From assembly GCF_026262505.1 (NCBI RefSeq), contig NC_067206.1, positions 9,730,268-9,794,267 on the forward strand: a DNA stretch of 64,000 nt, written 5' to 3'. Position 1 is the stretch's first letter; the number at the start of each line of letters is the position of its first letter. Origin of the DNA: Trichomonas vaginalis G3 (lineage: Eukaryota > Parabasalia > Trichomonadida > Trichomonadidae). The notes under the pieces are model-generated. The model did no database searches. It saw nothing but the letters and a program-made list of their open reading frames with translations, and was not told the origin of the DNA. Position numbers and translations under genes: made by a program. Below, one piece after another: positions 61,970 through 64,000 of this stretch.

Positions 61970-62890
61970 TTGTACACACAACTGTATTACAATAATGTAA
62001 TTTTGTTTGATAAAAATCATTATCTACCACTGACTCGTCACTTTTTAGAGCAAATAATTGAATTTTTTTGTATCTGTTTCTCTTCCATTAAACTTGTAGA
62101 ATATATAAACTCAATCCCAAACAATACATGGGAAGCAACAGTTTATCCTTCGAATCATATTTACCATAATAAACCAAAATCCTTATCCAATTTTGCCAAT
62201 ACTTATTTGGGGCGCTTTGGATCCATAATCCCAAGAAGTTCTAATACAAATGACGATAGTTCCTTTAATTTTATAGCAGAAAATCCAGATTGCTATGTTA
62301 CTCCTTTTGATCAGAACAAAACCAATATATGTTTTGCGATTGCACCAGCTGTATCTATTTCTCAGAGATACTGTAAAAAGTTTCAGACCAAAATAACATT
62401 AAATCCTCAGCCAATTACTTCTTGTGATACTTTCTCTTCATATGCTGGAGGAAATGTTATATTTTCATGGAGATACTTACAAATGAACGGAATACCGAAC
62501 ACAACATGCCATCCATTCGAGTTAAATTGGACTTGTGTTCAAAATAATTGCAAAAAGTACAAAACTCAACACAATAGCCATAAATTCTTCTATGGAGAAG
62601 ACGAAATTAAGAACGAGATACTCCAAAATGGCCCAGTCACAGCAGTTTTTGATGTTAGACCTGACCTTGCGTATTACAAGTCTGGTGTTTATCAATCAGT
62701 CCTTTCAGAAGAAGAATCCTCTTTCCAACATGCTGTGGTGATATATGGCTGGGGAAAAGAAAAAGAAACTCCATTTTGGTGGATTCTTAATTCATACGGT
62801 CCGAATTGGGGAATAAATGGCTCAATGAAGTTTCTCAGAGGGAGTAACCATTGTAATATTGAAACACACGTTTCATCTGCATTAATATAA
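61970..62890 (+). CDS. Papain-family cysteine protease (cathepsin B-like), start unclear
   Basis: About 306 codons in one frame, beginning at a TTG; no ATG occurs before residue ~168. A hydrophobic stretch (IIEFFCICFSS) may be the remains of a signal peptide, followed by VEYINSIPNNTWEATVYPSN, typical of the cathepsin B propeptide. The active-site segment reads DQNKTNICFAIAPAVSISQRYC where the family has DQGxCGSCWAF, so the Gln and the Cys are kept but Trp and neighbouring residues are changed. The His lies in FQHAVVIYGWG and the Asn in WWILNSYGPNWG. The enzyme would be lysosomal or secreted. Loss of the start and the odd active site suggest decay or a divergent member. Confidence 0.65.
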   Translation: MYTQLYYNNVILFDKNHYLPLTRHFLEQIIEFFCICFSSIKLVEYINSIPNNTWEATVYPSNHIYHNKPKSLSNFANTYLGRFGSIIPRSSNTNDDSSFNFIAENPDCYVTPFDQNKTNICFAIAPAVSISQRYCKKFQTKITLNPQPITSCDTFSSYAGGNVIFSWRYLQMNGIPNTTCHPFELNWTCVQNNCKKYKTQHNSHKFFYGEDEIKNEILQNGPVTAVFDVRPDLAYYKSGVYQSVLSEEESSFQHAVVIYGWGKEKETPFWWILNSYGPNWGINGSMKFLRGSNHCNIETHVSSALI

Positions 62891-63248
62891 AATTATATTT
62901 TTTAATCTTTTATCTTTTTCAGATTTTTATATGATAAATTCTTGGTAACTTTCATACTATGGCTCTACATATGTTTTGGTTTTAATAAATTTTTATTATT
63001 TCTTAAATCCTTTGAAATATACTTCTAATTTAAAAAATTGGAATGAAATACAGTAAAAGGATACTATACACTTACGTGCTTATTGGATTGACAAAGTATT
63101 TTATAAGAAAAAAAGAGAAATGAAATTATGGAATGAAATGTAAGTTAGAAAACGGAAAAAGCCATTTAGATAAAAGGTTTATGGCTAATAATACAAAAAT
63201 TGTAGTATAATAATAAATGTTTAATTCAAAAAAAGCAAAAAAAGAAAT
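62891..63248. other. Intergenic, nothing recognised
   Basis: AT-rich spacer between the 3' ends of two convergent genes. No repeat or RNA gene was recognised. Confidence 0.4.
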
Positions 63249-63995
63249 TTATTGGGCAAATGACAAATAGTCGCGGATATTAAGTGATGTTGGCTTTGAT
63301 TCAGTGCTGTAACGACGGAAGATTGTGATAGCTTCATGGACATTGATGCTAAGACCAATAGCCTCGAAGATAGACTGAAGACCTTTAACATCGATCTTGT
63401 TGTTACTAGCGAACTTCTTGAACAAATCAGTTGCATCTTTTCCACTCTGCTTAAGACCTGCGCGGAAATCTGTAACAATACGGTTCAAGTCTGCCTGTGG
63501 GAAGCTGTCTGGATCTGCTTCCATGAATGAAAGTGCGTATTCAGTAGCTTCATCAAGTTGGAACTTGCTGCAGTTGATTGTAAGGACTTTTCCAATCTCG
63601 AAATCGCTGGCTTGGAATGGTTTTCCTGTATCTGGATTAGTGAGTTTAGTACGCTGAAGCCATTTACCTGCAATGATACCGCTGTTACGAGCAGGTGGTT
63701 CGAAGACTTGGATTGTGTCATCAGCCATGAAGTATGTGAGAATGAAGCTGCGGCTTGCATCAACGCTGTTGCGTGTGACCATGTGGCACTTGAAACGAAG
63801 AATGTCGTTGCTGTGCTTGAGAAGTTTGACTTGGTCCTTTGGTGCTGGCTTTGGATGAAGGGAGATGCATGATCTAAGTGTGTCTTCATCACTGCCAATA
63901 AGAGATGGAGGTGGAACTTCGAATTTGACTTGTGTTGGCTTGTCTTCAACTGTTTCTTGTGCAACAGGTGACATTTCTTCTGCACTGTAGCCCAT
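63249..63995 (-). CDS. DM10-domain EFHC/Rib72-type axonemal protein
   Basis: 248 residues from MGYSAEEMSPVAQ, reaching to within 5 bp of the window edge, so the true start may lie outside. Residues ~55-160 are one DM10 domain: LLKHSNDILRFKCHMVTR, SRSFILTYFMADDTIQVFEP, ARNSGIIAGKWLQRTKL and FEIGKVLTINCSKFQLDEAT. The last ~85 residues are helical with an EF-hand-like pattern. DM10 plus EF-hand is the plan of EFHC1/EFHC2 and Rib72, inner proteins of flagellar doublet microtubules. With one DM10 domain instead of three, the protein is either a short member or only the C-terminal part of a longer one. Confidence 0.8.
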   Translation of the reverse strand: MGYSAEEMSPVAQETVEDKPTQVKFEVPPPSLIGSDEDTLRSCISLHPKPAPKDQVKLLKHSNDILRFKCHMVTRNSVDASRSFILTYFMADDTIQVFEPPARNSGIIAGKWLQRTKLTNPDTGKPFQASDFEIGKVLTINCSKFQLDEATEYALSFMEADPDSFPQADLNRIVTDFRAGLKQSGKDATDLFKKFASNNKIDVKGLQSIFEAIGLSINVHEAITIFRRYSTESKPTSLNIRDYLSFAQ

Positions 63996-64000
63996 GTTCT

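Overview
The window looks like nuclear DNA of a trichomonad, most likely Trichomonas vaginalis or a close relative. Pointers to this are the AT-rich background, the compact intronless genes, TCA-type initiator elements (TCATTT/TCACTT) 7-18 nt before many start codons, an ankyrin protein with the trichomonad DUF3447-type head, a bacterial-type glucokinase, membrane-anchored beta-helix surface proteins and a Maverick/Polinton element. No database search was run; all identities come from reading the translations.

Layout. 1-13 kb holds ordinary host genes: a beta-helix surface protein, an ankyrin protein, a nucleoside hydrolase, a small Rab-like GTPase, glucokinase and a large polytopic GT-C-like membrane protein. 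A 1.06-kb non-autonomous DNA transposon with a 7-bp target duplication sits at 5988-7044. 13-15 kb is a gene-poor stretch with two decayed 3' ends of membrane-protein genes and small duplicated or palindromic repeats. 15-20 kb carries MAF1, a coiled-coil protein, an EF-hand-like protein and an ornithine cyclodeaminase/mu-crystallin.

20545-24811 is a DNA transposon with 561-bp indel-free inverted arms, a 9-bp target duplication, inward-facing arrays of a 121-bp repeat (10 copies on one side, 3 on the other) and an IS3/IS481-like DDE transposase that keeps its catalytic triad but has two in-frame stops. 25-40 kb continues with a karyopherin split by a single in-frame TGA, a glycine-rich protein, two copies of a beta-helix gene (the second 5'-truncated), a LisH/FOP-like protein, a small unknown protein divergent from a mini-bromodomain protein, and a CLPTM1-family protein.

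40127-60680 is a 20.55-kb Maverick/Polinton with 460-bp terminal inverted repeats and a 6-bp target duplication (GACCAT). It carries a capsid-like protein, an A32-type ATPase, integrase, a protein-primed type DNA polymerase B with an embedded HNH-like module, a primase-SF3 helicase, a KilA-N protein, a fibre-like protein with a phage tail-collar type C-terminus, and several small unknown genes. It is nearly whole, with about two breaks, and looks young because its arms are almost identical. The primase gene sits in an inverted-repeat cassette built of iteron-bearing 121-bp repeats, and an older, diverged terminus lies about 800 bp inside the present right end.

The right flank (61-64 kb) returns to host genes: profilin, a cathepsin-like papain-family protease without an obvious ATG, and the C-terminal part of a DM10/EFHC-type axonemal protein running off the window. 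The most interesting material is in the Maverick (fibre, HNH-bearing polymerase, iteron cassette, hairpins after stop codons, nested terminus) and in the 121-bp-array transposon.
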